Assembly (NCBI GenBank): GCA_002418985.1
Contig: DIFE01000103.1
Coordinates: forward strand, 1 to 30,216
Direction of reading: 5' to 3'
Origin: Deltaproteobacteria bacterium UBA5756
GTDB lineage: Bacteria > Desulfobacterota > Syntrophorhabdia > Syntrophorhabdales > Syntrophorhabdaceae
Length of the DNA: 30,216 nt
Shown here piece after piece: positions 8,836 through 15,730 of the stretch. The notes beneath the pieces were generated by a model. The model worked only from the letters and a program-made list of their open reading frames with translations. It was not told the DNA's origin and did not search any database. Position 1 is the first letter of the stretch; each line of letters starts with the position of its first letter. Made by a program: the position numbers and the translations under genes.

Positions 8836-9279
8836 TCAGATCTTCATTTCGAGATTGATCATATCCCCCCTTTTGAAGCCCATCCTGTCGAAGAACTTCA
8901 GAAGATCCCAATCTCTCCAGTTCACGAAGACATAGATGGTGTCGACACCGACCTTCTTGAACATGGAGAACATCTCCCGGAAGAGGAGCCGGGCGATGCC
9001 CTTTTTCTGATACTCTTTCCGGACACCCAGGGTGTCTATCCAGGCGATGTTTTCCGGTATACCATATTCCCACCCGCTCGCACTGCCCACAATGAAACCT
9101 ATGACACGACCATCGACCTCTGCGGCGAGCGAAGGGACTCCTGATACCTCGGCCCTCTCCAGCCTGACTTCCCAATAGTCCCTTCTTTTTGTCCCCAGGA
9201 GTGATTCGTCGATATCGGTGACGGCATCGAGATCTTTCAAGGTGAGCACTTTCAGCTTTACGGGCCCAACGAGATCCAC
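8836..9279 (-). CDS. GNAT-family N-acetyltransferase
   Basis: A 147-residue GNAT protein that would transfer an acyl group from acyl-CoA to an unknown amine. The acetyl-CoA pyrophosphate loop is visible as RKEYQKKGIAR (about residues 87-97, Q/RxxGxG/A pattern), preceded by a WIDTLGV strand and followed by an FFDRMGFKRGD C-terminal segment typical of the fold. The start is GTG at 9279, preceded by GGGGAGG eight bases upstream. It is monocistronic, with its own promoter at 9319-9346, and converges on the mre operon. The substrate (protein N-terminus, small molecule or antibiotic) cannot be told from sequence. Confidence 0.9.
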   Translation of the reverse strand: MDLVGPVKLKVLTLKDLDAVTDIDESLLGTKRRDYWEVRLERAEVSGVPSLAAEVDGRVIGFIVGSASGWEYGIPENIAWIDTLGVRKEYQKKGIARLLFREMFSMFKKVGVDTIYVFVNWRDWDLLKFFDRMGFKRGDMINLEMKI

Positions 9280-9318
9280 GGCTTGCGCCTCCCCGTATTA
9301 GTTCTTTTCTTACTGTCG

Positions 9319-9346
9319 AGTATAGCAGACAAAAGGCGGATGTCAA
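9319..9346 (-). promoter_or_regulatory. Putative sigma70 promoter of the GNAT gene
   Basis: On the minus strand: TTGACA (9341-9346), a 16-bp spacer, TATACT (9319-9324). This is close to consensus and about 40 bp upstream of the GTG start. Confidence 0.7.
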
Positions 9347-9368
9347 CAGAGGCAGAGGGGTACAGGTT

Positions 9369-9425
9369 ATCGGCCGGAGAGAAAGGTGAAAAGGTTACCA
9401 CCTTACAGGACGGCCGGCGATCCAT
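9369..9425. other. Gene-free spacer with nested inverted repeats
   Basis: The spacer between the GNAT gene and ruvX (9280-9588) holds no convincing gene. An open frame through it has no ribosome site and no recognisable product. Within it, an outer imperfect stem (ATCG-CCGG type arms at the two ends) encloses an inner AAGGTG/CACCTT stem, and a further CCGGGA/TCCCGG hairpin lies near 9467-9484. It could be a structured leader or small RNA, but matches no riboswitch I recognise. Confidence 0.3.
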
Positions 9426-9555
9426 CCTTTACAGCGGCATGGCGTGGTATCTTCACTCGCGCGGCAGCAACCGGGAAGGCTCCCGGCTGCAGTTACACAC
9501 CTTTAGGCTCCCCCTCCAGACCCTCGCCCCTTACCCGCAACCTTCCGTTTTGTTC

Positions 9556-9583
9556 TTGAAACTAAAGCAAAAACTGCTATAAT
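9556..9583 (+). promoter_or_regulatory. Sigma70 promoter of ruvX, leaderless geometry
   Basis: TTGAAA (9556-9561), 16-bp spacer, perfect TATAAT (9578-9583). The -10 box ends 5 bp before the ATG at 9589, so transcription should begin at or within a base or two of the start codon. No Shine-Dalgarno is present. Confidence 0.75.
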
Positions 9584-9588
9584 AATTG

Positions 9589-10005
9589 ATGCGTATACTC
9601 GGATTGGATGTGGGGGACAAGAAGATCGGAGTGTCTTTGTCCGATCCCACGTTTTTGATCGCCCAGGGCCTGAAGCTTTATCGGCGCTCTTCCCTTCAGG
9701 AAGACCTCAGGGAATTCAAGCGCATCATCGAGGAGCATGAGGTCGGGGAAATCGTTATAGGCCTTCCCAGGAACCTGAACGGCACAATCGGAACAAGAGC
9801 GCAGTCAGTCATGGGATTTGCCGACAGGATAAGGGAATCGCTCGCTATTCCCGTTACTCTCTGGGACGAACGCTTCAGCACTAATGAGGCACACAGGGTC
9901 TTCGACATGGCGGACGTGTGCCATAAGAAGAGAAAACCCTATCTGGATATCATGGCGTCACAGATAATTCTGCAGGGATACCTTGATGCTCGCAAAGCGC
10001 GATAA
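9589..10005 (+). CDS. ruvX: Putative pre-16S rRNA nuclease / Holliday junction resolvase-like YqgF
   Basis: A 138-residue RNase H-fold protein of the YqgF/RuvX family, linked in Escherichia coli to final 16S rRNA 5' maturation and historically called a Holliday junction resolvase. Motifs are LGLDVGDKKIGVSLSD with D7, IVIGLPRNLNGT near 56-67, LWDERFST, and the C-terminal DIMASQIILQGYL helix with a conserved acidic residue. I chose ATG 9589 over a TTG three bases earlier. It has no ribosome site, and its promoter predicts a leaderless mRNA. The final 20 bp overlap mltG. Confidence 0.93.
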   Translation: MRILGLDVGDKKIGVSLSDPTFLIAQGLKLYRRSSLQEDLREFKRIIEEHEVGEIVIGLPRNLNGTIGTRAQSVMGFADRIRESLAIPVTLWDERFSTNEAHRVFDMADVCHKKRKPYLDIMASQIILQGYLDARKAR

Positions 10006-10984
10006 GAAAACCATTGTCATCGCCTTCATAATTTTCATGCTCTCACAGACTTTCATATTCGCGAGCATCCCCAGGGACAGCGACCCTTCAAGGCTCTCTG
10101 TCGTCATAAAGCAGGGGACAGGTCTCAGTGAAATAGCCGATCTCCTCAAAAAGGAAGGTCTTATCTATTCAAAAACGCTCTTCATGGCCGGTTCTCTCAT
10201 GTACAAGGGCAGGCTCATAGCCGGTGAATACGAGCTCCAGCGGGACATGTCCACCATTGAGATACTCAGGAAGATGGGGCAGGGTAAACGGAAGATCTAC
10301 ACCCTGAAGATCATAGAGGGCCATAACATATACACTATAGCGGACACGATCGATCGTAGCGGAATCATGACGAGACAGGAATTCCTGGACCTCGCCGCGG
10401 ACAGAACATACCTGAAACGTATCGGTGTCCCCTCCGATTCGCTCGAAGGGTATCTGTTCGCGGATACATACTTTTACAGCAAGGAGATCGACAGGGAAAC
10501 ATTCATGGAAAGGATAGCGCGGAGGACGCTCAGACTTTTTGACGACAACGGCATCAAGCAAAAGATGACGTCCTGCGGCATGGACATACATAAGACGCTC
10601 ACCCTTGCCTCCATGATCGAGAAAGAATCACGGGCGAGTGAAGAAAAACCTATGGTCTCTGCGGTGTTCCACAACAGGGCCAGGAAGGGTATGTCCTTCG
10701 ACTGTGATCCCACCGTCATTTACGGAACAAAGGGTTTCGGAGCCCCTATCAGGAAAATCGATCTCATCACCCCTACGCCCTATAACACATACGCATCCAA
10801 AGGGTACCCGAAGGGGCCCATCTGCAGCCCGGGAAAAATTTCCATTATGGCGGCGTTGAACCCGGCGCCTGTTGACTATCTTTACTTCGTCTCCAAGAAC
10901 GATGGCACCCATGTCTTCTCACGCGACATGGCTGAGCATAACAGATACGTAAACATGTATCAGAGAATCAGGACAACACAATAA
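9986..10984 (+). CDS. mltG: Endolytic murein transglycosylase MltG
   Basis: MltG cleaves nascent glycan strands at the outer face of the inner membrane and is thought to set glycan length. The 332-residue protein has an N-terminal membrane anchor (about 9-27), a LysM-like region (VVIKQGTGLSEIADLLKKEG near 39-58) and the YceG domain with LEGYLFADTYF, the catalytic glutamate E212 in LASMIEKES, and FDCDPTVIYG. Start ATG 9986 lies inside ruvX; a TTG directly before it is in frame too. The ruvX-mltG pairing is common in bacteria. A thiolase follows after 13 bp. Confidence 0.96.
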   Translation: MLAKRDKKTIVIAFIIFMLSQTFIFASIPRDSDPSRLSVVIKQGTGLSEIADLLKKEGLIYSKTLFMAGSLMYKGRLIAGEYELQRDMSTIEILRKMGQGKRKIYTLKIIEGHNIYTIADTIDRSGIMTRQEFLDLAADRTYLKRIGVPSDSLEGYLFADTYFYSKEIDRETFMERIARRTLRLFDDNGIKQKMTSCGMDIHKTLTLASMIEKESRASEEKPMVSAVFHNRARKGMSFDCDPTVIYGTKGFGAPIRKIDLITPTPYNTYASKGYPKGPICSPGKISIMAALNPAPVDYLYFVSKNDGTHVFSRDMAEHNRYVNMYQRIRTTQ

Positions 10985-10997
10985 TAAGGAGGAATGT

Positions 10998-12179
10998 ATG
11001 GCAAAAGATGTTGCAGTTATCGGCGTTGGCCAGACGTACTTTGTCAGGGGCTATGAAGGCTCCATCAGAGAACTGGCCTTCGAAGCCTTCAGAGAAGCAA
11101 TGCAGGACGCAAACCTCACCGCCAAGGACGTGGACGCATCCATATTCTGCTCCGCCCCGGAATATGACAAGCAGAGATCGCCCGCGGGCGTACTCGCTGA
11201 ATATCTCGGACTTGTCCCACAGCCGACATTCTACGTTGAGACAGTATGCTCGTCAAGCACGGTAGGCGTCAAGATCGGCTACAGCATGATCAAGGCAGGT
11301 CTTCATGACATCGTCGTCGTTTGCGGTTTCCAGAAGATGTCCGAGATCACCTCTGCCGAGTCCCAGGAAAGAATGGGGCGCGGCGGCGACATCCAGTGGG
11401 AAGCCCCCTTCGGCACCATGATGCCGGCTTACTACGCACTCTATGCCCAGGCATATCTGGCGAAAAACGGTCTTACCCTCGACGACCTCAGGGATGTAAG
11501 GGTAAAGGCAGCCACGTACGGCCAGATCAATGAAAGGGCCGTTTACCGCAAAGGCGTAAAGCCCGCGGATTTCGATCCCAGCAATCCCGACGCAAAGATG
11601 GCCGGCCCTGTTGCATCACCCCTTCGCGTGGGCGACTGTTGCGCAAACGCAGATGGCGCATCATGCATCATTCTCGCGAATGCCGAAAAAGCCAAGATAT
11701 TCCAAAAGAAACCCGTCTGGATCCTCGGTATCGGCGCCGCGTCAGAGGTTGTCAATATGGCGGCCCGCCCCGATTTCTCCAAGGGTCTCCAGGTCGCGAA
11801 AGCGGCAGCCGGCGTCGCCTATAAGATGGCCGGTGTAGGCCCCAAAGACATAAGTGTCGCCGAAGTCCATGACTGCTTCACCATCGCGGAGATCATGGCA
11901 TATGAAGGTCTCGGCTTCGCACCCGAGGGCGACGGCAAATCGCTTATCAGGGAAAAAGCAACCTATAAAGAAGGCAAGATCCCCGTGAACGTAGACGGCG
12001 GCCTCCTGTCAAAAGGCCACCCGATCGGAGCAACGGGCGGATCGCAGATTCGGACCATCGTCCTCCAGCTCAGGGACGAAGCAGGCCCGATGCAGGTTAA
12101 AGATCCTCAGATCGGCCTCAACCACAATATCGGCGGTGTGGGCCTCTACGGAAACGTCACTATTTTTGGGAGGGACTAA
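10998..12179 (+). CDS. SCP2-type thiolase (acetyl-CoA acetyltransferase family)
   Basis: A 393-residue thiolase of the sterol-carrier-protein-X-like subfamily that pairs with DUF35 proteins. The nucleophile is C84 in ETVCSSSTVG; H291 lies in EVHDCFTIAE and H341 in GGLLSKGHPIGATG. These thiolases make or break beta-ketoacyl-CoA bonds. Known DUF35-paired members include the archaeal acetoacetyl-CoA thiolase/HMG-CoA synthase assembly and the BbsAB benzoylsuccinyl-CoA thiolase of anaerobic toluene degradation. The substrate here is unknown; a role in aromatic or fatty acid metabolism fits the organism but is inference. A very strong Shine-Dalgarno (AAGGAGGAATGT) precedes the ATG, stronger than those of its neighbours. 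The gene follows mltG by 13 bp. Confidence 0.9.
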   Translation: MAKDVAVIGVGQTYFVRGYEGSIRELAFEAFREAMQDANLTAKDVDASIFCSAPEYDKQRSPAGVLAEYLGLVPQPTFYVETVCSSSTVGVKIGYSMIKAGLHDIVVVCGFQKMSEITSAESQERMGRGGDIQWEAPFGTMMPAYYALYAQAYLAKNGLTLDDLRDVRVKAATYGQINERAVYRKGVKPADFDPSNPDAKMAGPVASPLRVGDCCANADGASCIILANAEKAKIFQKKPVWILGIGAASEVVNMAARPDFSKGLQVAKAAAGVAYKMAGVGPKDISVAEVHDCFTIAEIMAYEGLGFAPEGDGKSLIREKATYKEGKIPVNVDGGLLSKGHPIGATGGSQIRTIVLQLRDEAGPMQVKDPQIGLNHNIGGVGLYGNVTIFGRD

Positions 12180-12180
12180 G

Positions 12181-12588
12181 ATGGGATTCGATAAATTTGG
12201 AAGAAAAAGCTTCACCAGCTTCACGAAAACGGGAAAATTCGTCGATCTCCTTGCCGAGGGCAGGGTAGAGGGAACGGTCTGCAAACAGTGCGGAGCGAAA
12301 TACTTCCCTCCGAGAGCCGATTGCGCACAGTGCCTTTCAAAGGAAATGGACTGGTTTGAACTGCCCAAAAAAGGCACCCTCGAGACCTTCACGACGGCAA
12401 TGTATGCCCCCTTCGGTTTCGAAGCCGACGCACCCTACACCATGGCGGTTGTCGATTTCGGCGCCGGCATCAAGGCTTTCGCCCGTCTCTCAAAAGACTT
12501 CGCTGACCCGAAGATCGGCATGGACGTGACGGTACGGCCCCTCAAGTATGATGATGGCCAGATTACGTTCGAGATAGCAAAGGCGTAA
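12181..12588 (+). CDS. DUF35 zinc-ribbon/OB-fold protein, thiolase partner
   Basis: A 135-residue protein with an N-terminal helix, a rubredoxin-like zinc ribbon (C34, C37, C48, C51 in CKQCGAKYFPPRADCAQC) and a C-terminal OB fold with FTTAMYAPFGF and YTMAVVDFGAGIKAFARL. In characterised pairs, DUF35 subunits bind the CoA or bridge the active site of the partner thiolase. The ATG at 12181 has a GGGAGGGA ribosome site just inside the thiolase end; a longer frame from 12136 would overlap the thiolase and is unlikely. The gene is followed by a strong terminator, which closes the operon. Confidence 0.92.
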   Translation: MGFDKFGRKSFTSFTKTGKFVDLLAEGRVEGTVCKQCGAKYFPPRADCAQCLSKEMDWFELPKKGTLETFTTAMYAPFGFEADAPYTMAVVDFGAGIKAFARLSKDFADPKIGMDVTVRPLKYDDGQITFEIAKA

Positions 12589-12598
12589 AGAAAAGATC

Positions 12599-12640
12599 GC
12601 AATCAAAAAAGGCCGCCTTCGGGCGGCTTTTTTTGATTGC
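12599..12640 (+). terminator. Rho-independent terminator with UUCG loop
   Basis: A 19-bp stem (12599-12617 with 12622-12640, one G-T wobble) with a TTCG tetraloop; the right arm contains seven T. Just downstream of the DUF35 stop. Because both arms carry A/T runs it could work in both directions. Confidence 0.92.
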
Positions 12641-12644
12641 GAGG

Positions 12645-12672
12645 TAATGGGTAATGGGTTATAGGTAATGGG
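12645..12672. repeat. Heptamer tandem repeat, cluster 5
   Basis: Four tandem units TAATGGG, TAATGGG, TTATAGG, TAATGGG, preceded by GCGAGG. They directly follow the UUCG terminator. This is the clearest cluster of the family and has enough GGG runs for a possible two-layer G-quadruplex. Confidence 0.85.
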
Positions 12673-12692
12673 GCGCAAGGGGGAAATAGTTC

Positions 12693-13874
12693 ATGACCAA
12701 ATCCTTTATTCTCGAGATATTCAGCGCCGCCGCGATGCAGCGGTGGAACGACAAGATACGTCCCGTGGAGCTCAAGGAGCTTGACAAACAGGCTCACAAG
12801 ATGACCATTGCCTATTTCCTGGGAAAATTCGAGGAATCGGAAAAAGGATTCGACTGGCTTGAAATTATCGAAGGCGGCCTCTTCGAGTTCCTGGAGCGCC
12901 TCGTTATAACAGACCTGAAACCCCAGATATTCAACAGGATCAAGGAAGACAAAAAGAAATATGAGGAATTGACGAGGTGGGTATATAAAAAGCTGGAACC
13001 CGTTATATCTCCGCTGGGCGCTGACTTTCTCCAAAGATTCAAAAATTATTTCTCCGGTACCGATACCACCATCAACCAGAGGATCATCAACGCGGCCCAT
13101 TTCTACGCCACCCGATGGGAATTTGACATTATCGAGAGGGCCAATCCGACAGGCTATGAGATCCCGGACATAAAGAATTTCCTGCAGCAAAAGCAGGAGC
13201 GCTACTATGACCTTGCCGGGATCCAGCAGCTTGCACTCTATGAGAAATACCGGAACTTCCTCGATCTGTGCGGGCAGCTGCGTTTCCAGTATCGCTGGAG
13301 CCATCTCAACATGATACCCCGCACGTCGGTGCTGGGCCACATGCTCATCGTTGCCGTCCTCTCCTACCTTTTCTCCCTGCAGATAGGAGCCTGTCCGAAA
13401 CGCTGTTTCAACAATTATTTCACAGGCCTCTTCCATGATCTGCCCGAGGTTCTCACCCGGGACATCATATCCCCCGTGAAGCGCTCCATCATAGGCCTTG
13501 ACTCGCTTATCAAGGCCTATGAGAAAGAACAAATGGACAAGGAGGTGTTCAATCTCATTCCCGCCTCCTGGCACAGCGAGATGAAGACCTTTACGGAGGA
13601 TGAATTCACGAGTGTTGTCACCCTTGAGGACAAGGTCATCAGGACTGACACCGAAACAATATCCCGCAAATATAACCAGGGTCACTTCAACCCCCGCGAC
13701 GGGGCCATGATCAAGGCTGTCGACGACCTCACGGCCTATGTCGAGACGTACTGCTCCATGGAAAACGGGGTAAGGTCGCCGGACCTTGCGGAAGCCAGGC
13801 GGTCAATCAGTGAAAAATACAGGGATACCGTTATCGGCGGCATACAATTCCCGGCCCTTTTCGCTCAATTCTAA
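12693..13874 (+). CDS. HD-domain phosphohydrolase, YfbR-like, with duplicated HD region
   Basis: A 393-residue protein whose C-terminal half is a recognisable YfbR/HD_3-type domain: RW at 201-202, H216 in TSVLGHMLIVAV, H248-D249 in GLFHDLPEVLTRDIISPVK. Such domains hydrolyse phosphate esters, for example deoxynucleoside monophosphates in YfbR. The N-terminal half has the same sequence rhythm (RWNDKIRP near 17-24, QAH at 33-35, GGLFEFLERLVITDLKPQI at 61-79), with the HD pair replaced by E65-F66. It therefore looks like a degenerate first copy, making the protein twice the length of YfbR. The ATG has a GGGGGAAA ribosome site. It is alone between the terminator and the cytochrome promoter; the substrate is unknown. 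Confidence 0.78.
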   Translation: MTKSFILEIFSAAAMQRWNDKIRPVELKELDKQAHKMTIAYFLGKFEESEKGFDWLEIIEGGLFEFLERLVITDLKPQIFNRIKEDKKKYEELTRWVYKKLEPVISPLGADFLQRFKNYFSGTDTTINQRIINAAHFYATRWEFDIIERANPTGYEIPDIKNFLQQKQERYYDLAGIQQLALYEKYRNFLDLCGQLRFQYRWSHLNMIPRTSVLGHMLIVAVLSYLFSLQIGACPKRCFNNYFTGLFHDLPEVLTRDIISPVKRSIIGLDSLIKAYEKEQMDKEVFNLIPASWHSEMKTFTEDEFTSVVTLEDKVIRTDTETISRKYNQGHFNPRDGAMIKAVDDLTAYVETYCSMENGVRSPDLAEARRSISEKYRDTVIGGIQFPALFAQF

Positions 13875-13909
13875 ATCCTTTGATATCGGGCGCTCCGGCT
13901 TGAACCGGC

Positions 13910-13938
13910 TTGACAAAAACCGTGCAGGCCGCTACCAT
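13910..13938 (+). promoter_or_regulatory. Putative sigma70 promoter of the cytochrome gene
   Basis: TTGACA (13910-13915), 17-bp spacer, TACCAT (13933-13938). The predicted start near 13945 leaves only a very short leader before ATG 13953. A 9-bp direct repeat (CCGGCTTGA, twice) overlaps the -35 region. Confidence 0.55.
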
Positions 13939-13952
13939 CTTTTAGGACATTC

Positions 13953-15218
13953 ATGAAAAAATACCTCTCCCGCATGTTGGTCCCATTGTCGGCGATCGCG
14001 GTTGCCTTTGCCGTTTTCGCAGGCCCAACTCTCCTTCACCCTGTCAATGCCGCTGAAAGCGGGTGCGTGAATTGCCATACGAACGAAAAAATACTCAAGA
14101 GTCTTCACAGCCCGGTGAAGATTGAGATCTCGGAAGGAGTCGGGTGAGCGGGAGCACCTCCGTCGGTGCCGGCGGAGTCTCAGTACAAAAGCTACATGGT
14201 TGACCGGAAGCTCATCGATACAGACCCTCATTTCACCGAAGGATGCCCCTCCTGTCATCGAGGCGATGAAAAAGCATCTTCCCGGGAGAAAGCCCATGCT
14301 GGATTCGTAAAAAAGCCCTCGATGGATCCCGGGTTATGCGGAAAATGCCATGACAAGATCGCAAAAACATATAAGGATGCTCTTCACTTCACCACCGCCG
14401 GACTCAGGCACGGAGTGTCGGGCAGGTTCTCGGCCAAAGAACTGAAAATATTCGATGAGAAGGTCTTTCAACAATCCTGCAGGAGCTGTCATGCCTCCTG
14501 CGGCGACTGCCACGTGATGTCTCCGAGCATAGCCGGCGTGAGCACGGGGCTCCTCAAAGGCCATCAATTCGTCGCCAGGGATGACGGAAAGACCTGCGCC
14601 ACCTGCCATGGCGGCCGGGTATACCCCGAATTCACGGGAGATTTCGGCGGCTCTGCCGATATCCATTATCAAAAAGGAATGACCTGCCTTGATTGCCACA
14701 AGAAAGCCGAACTCCACGGCACCGGAGTAGTTTACACATCGAAGACGGATGTAAAGGAGAAGCCGGCCTGTGCGAATTGCCATAAGCCGGGGAGCGAAAA
14801 GACGGAAAAGGCAAAGACGTCCCATGCACGGCACAAGGACAGGCTAAGCTGTTACGCCTGCCATTCGGGCGGCGTTTACACCCAGTGCACTGACTGCCAC
14901 CTGGGAAAAGGAGCGACGCCCAAACCGGCATTCTTCCTGGGTTTGAATCCCAGAGACAAAAAGACCGTCACAACCCTGCGAATCACCCCCACGGTCCGGG
15001 ATACCTTTGCAAGTGCCGGAATTGCAATGGAAAAATACGATTCTGTCCCCAATTACTGGGGCACACCTACCCACAATATCAAGAAACGTACCGAACGGAC
15101 CCGCTCATGCCAGGTCTGTCACGTTGAAAAGCTGGATTTCCTTACGAAAGAAACACTGATCAAGAACGGCTCCAAGGCGAACGAGCAATTGCTTTACAGC
15201 CCCAAACCCATCAAGTAA
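13953..15218 (+). CDS. Exported 11-haem c-type cytochrome with in-frame TGA (possible selenoprotein)
   Basis: Read through one TGA at 14145-14147 (codon 65), this is a 421-residue periplasmic multihaem cytochrome. Residues 1-34 form a signal peptide (cleavage after VNAA). There are eleven CxxCH haem sites: CVNCH before the TGA, and CPSCH, CGKCH, CRSCH, CGDCH, CATCH, CLDCH, CANCH, CYACH, CTDCH and CQVCH after it. No frame change occurs at the break, and the same frame is open on both sides. The TGA sits in a Gly/Ala/Pro-rich linker (EGVG-x-AGAPPSVP) and is followed by an 8-bp hairpin (14158-14177). Either selenocysteine is inserted here or the gene carries a nonsense mutation; a restart after the TGA would lack an export signal. 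The likely role is electron transfer. The adjacent rhodanese remnant resembles partners of cytochromes in ext-type selenite/tellurite or metal-reduction clusters. Confidence 0.75.
14145..14177 (+). promoter_or_regulatory. In-frame TGA followed by SECIS-like hairpin
   Basis: The TGA (14145-14147) is followed by 10 nt, then CTCCGTCG (14158-14165), loop GTGC (14166-14169) and CGGCGGAG (14170-14177). All eight pairs form, one of them G-T. The apical loop starts 18 nt after the TGA and its first base is G, which fits the loose published model for bacterial SECIS elements. GC-rich coding DNA can form such stems by chance, so this is suggestive only. Confidence 0.4.
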
Positions 15219-15233
15219 CCAAAGGAGATAACG

Positions 15234-15466
15234 ATGAAAAGAACGGCTGCCTGCAGTATCCTCCTCGTTTTTCTTGTTCTGCTCATACCCCTGGCCTGTG
15301 TCGCGAGGACCATCGAGCCCATAGTCTCGACGGATTGGCTCGCCGAAGACTGGCCAGCGTCTGGACTTATCTCCTGACCGATGTCCTCGGCCACAAGAAC
15401 GTGAGGATGTATGATGGTTCATTGGAGGAATGGATGAAGGATCCCAAAGCGCCAACCGAACCATAG
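15234..15466 (+). pseudogene. Remnant of a rhodanese-family lipoprotein (internal deletion plus frame change)
   Basis: The 5' part (from ATG 15234, with an AAAGGAG ribosome site) encodes a lipoprotein signal (LLIPLAC) followed by EPIVSTDWLAEDW, which is how two-domain rhodanese/sulfurtransferase proteins begin. The reading frame then stops at 15375-15377. From 15356 a different frame reads SVWTYLLTDVLGHKNVRMYDGS and EEWMKDPKAPTEP, stopping at 15464-15466; this is the usual C-terminal end of such proteins, starting right after the expected catalytic cysteine. The roughly 200 residues or more between them are missing. So an internal deletion fused the two ends out of frame, and the active-site loop is lost. 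The alternative, a genuine 47-residue lipoprotein, seems unlikely given the well-preserved 3' remnant. Confidence 0.75.
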
Positions 15467-15485
15467 AGCCACGGAATAGACCCCA

Positions 15486-15519
15486 GGGCACCCCTCCGGA
15501 TGGAAGGGTGCCCTTTTTT
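15486..15519 (+). terminator. Rho-independent terminator
   Basis: GGGCACCC (15486-15493) pairs with GGGTGCCC (15506-15513), followed by six T (15514-15519). It closes the cytochrome/rhodanese transcript. Confidence 0.88.
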
Positions 15520-15606
15520 GACGAGAATACTTTCACGCCCAACCTTGCGCCCACCGCACCTGACAAGGCTCCGCGGCAGGGACACACCACCCTGGATCCC
15601 GCCCTG

Positions 15607-15633
15607 TGATACAATTTACTTTAGTTACTTTAG
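15607..15633 (+). promoter_or_regulatory. Possible extended -10 and 9-bp tandem repeat before the SOD gene
   Basis: TGATACAAT (15607-15615) resembles an extended -10 element, without a good -35. It is followed at once by two exact tandem copies of TTACTTTAG (15616-15624, 15625-15633), which would lie at the start of the transcript and could be an operator. The rest of the 15520-15730 spacer shows nothing clear. Confidence 0.3.
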
Positions 15634-15730
15634 CGGCAGGTGACTCGTCCTCCCCGGTACATCAGGGGAATGAGATCAGCCGCACGACATTCAGACCCGA
15701 GACGCTTTAAAGCAACACAAGGAGGGATCC

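Noticed and set aside
9283..9582. 99-codon open frame before ruvX
   Set aside because: No ribosome site, no recognisable domain, and it overlaps the GNAT promoter and the ruvX promoter.
12603..13685. 360-codon open frame on the minus strand
   Set aside because: Antisense to the HD-domain gene; its end consists of translated heptamer repeat and terminator sequence.
13953..15218. A frameshift as the cause of the interrupted cytochrome
   Set aside because: The parts before and after the stop are in the same frame (distance a multiple of three), so only the TGA codon separates them.
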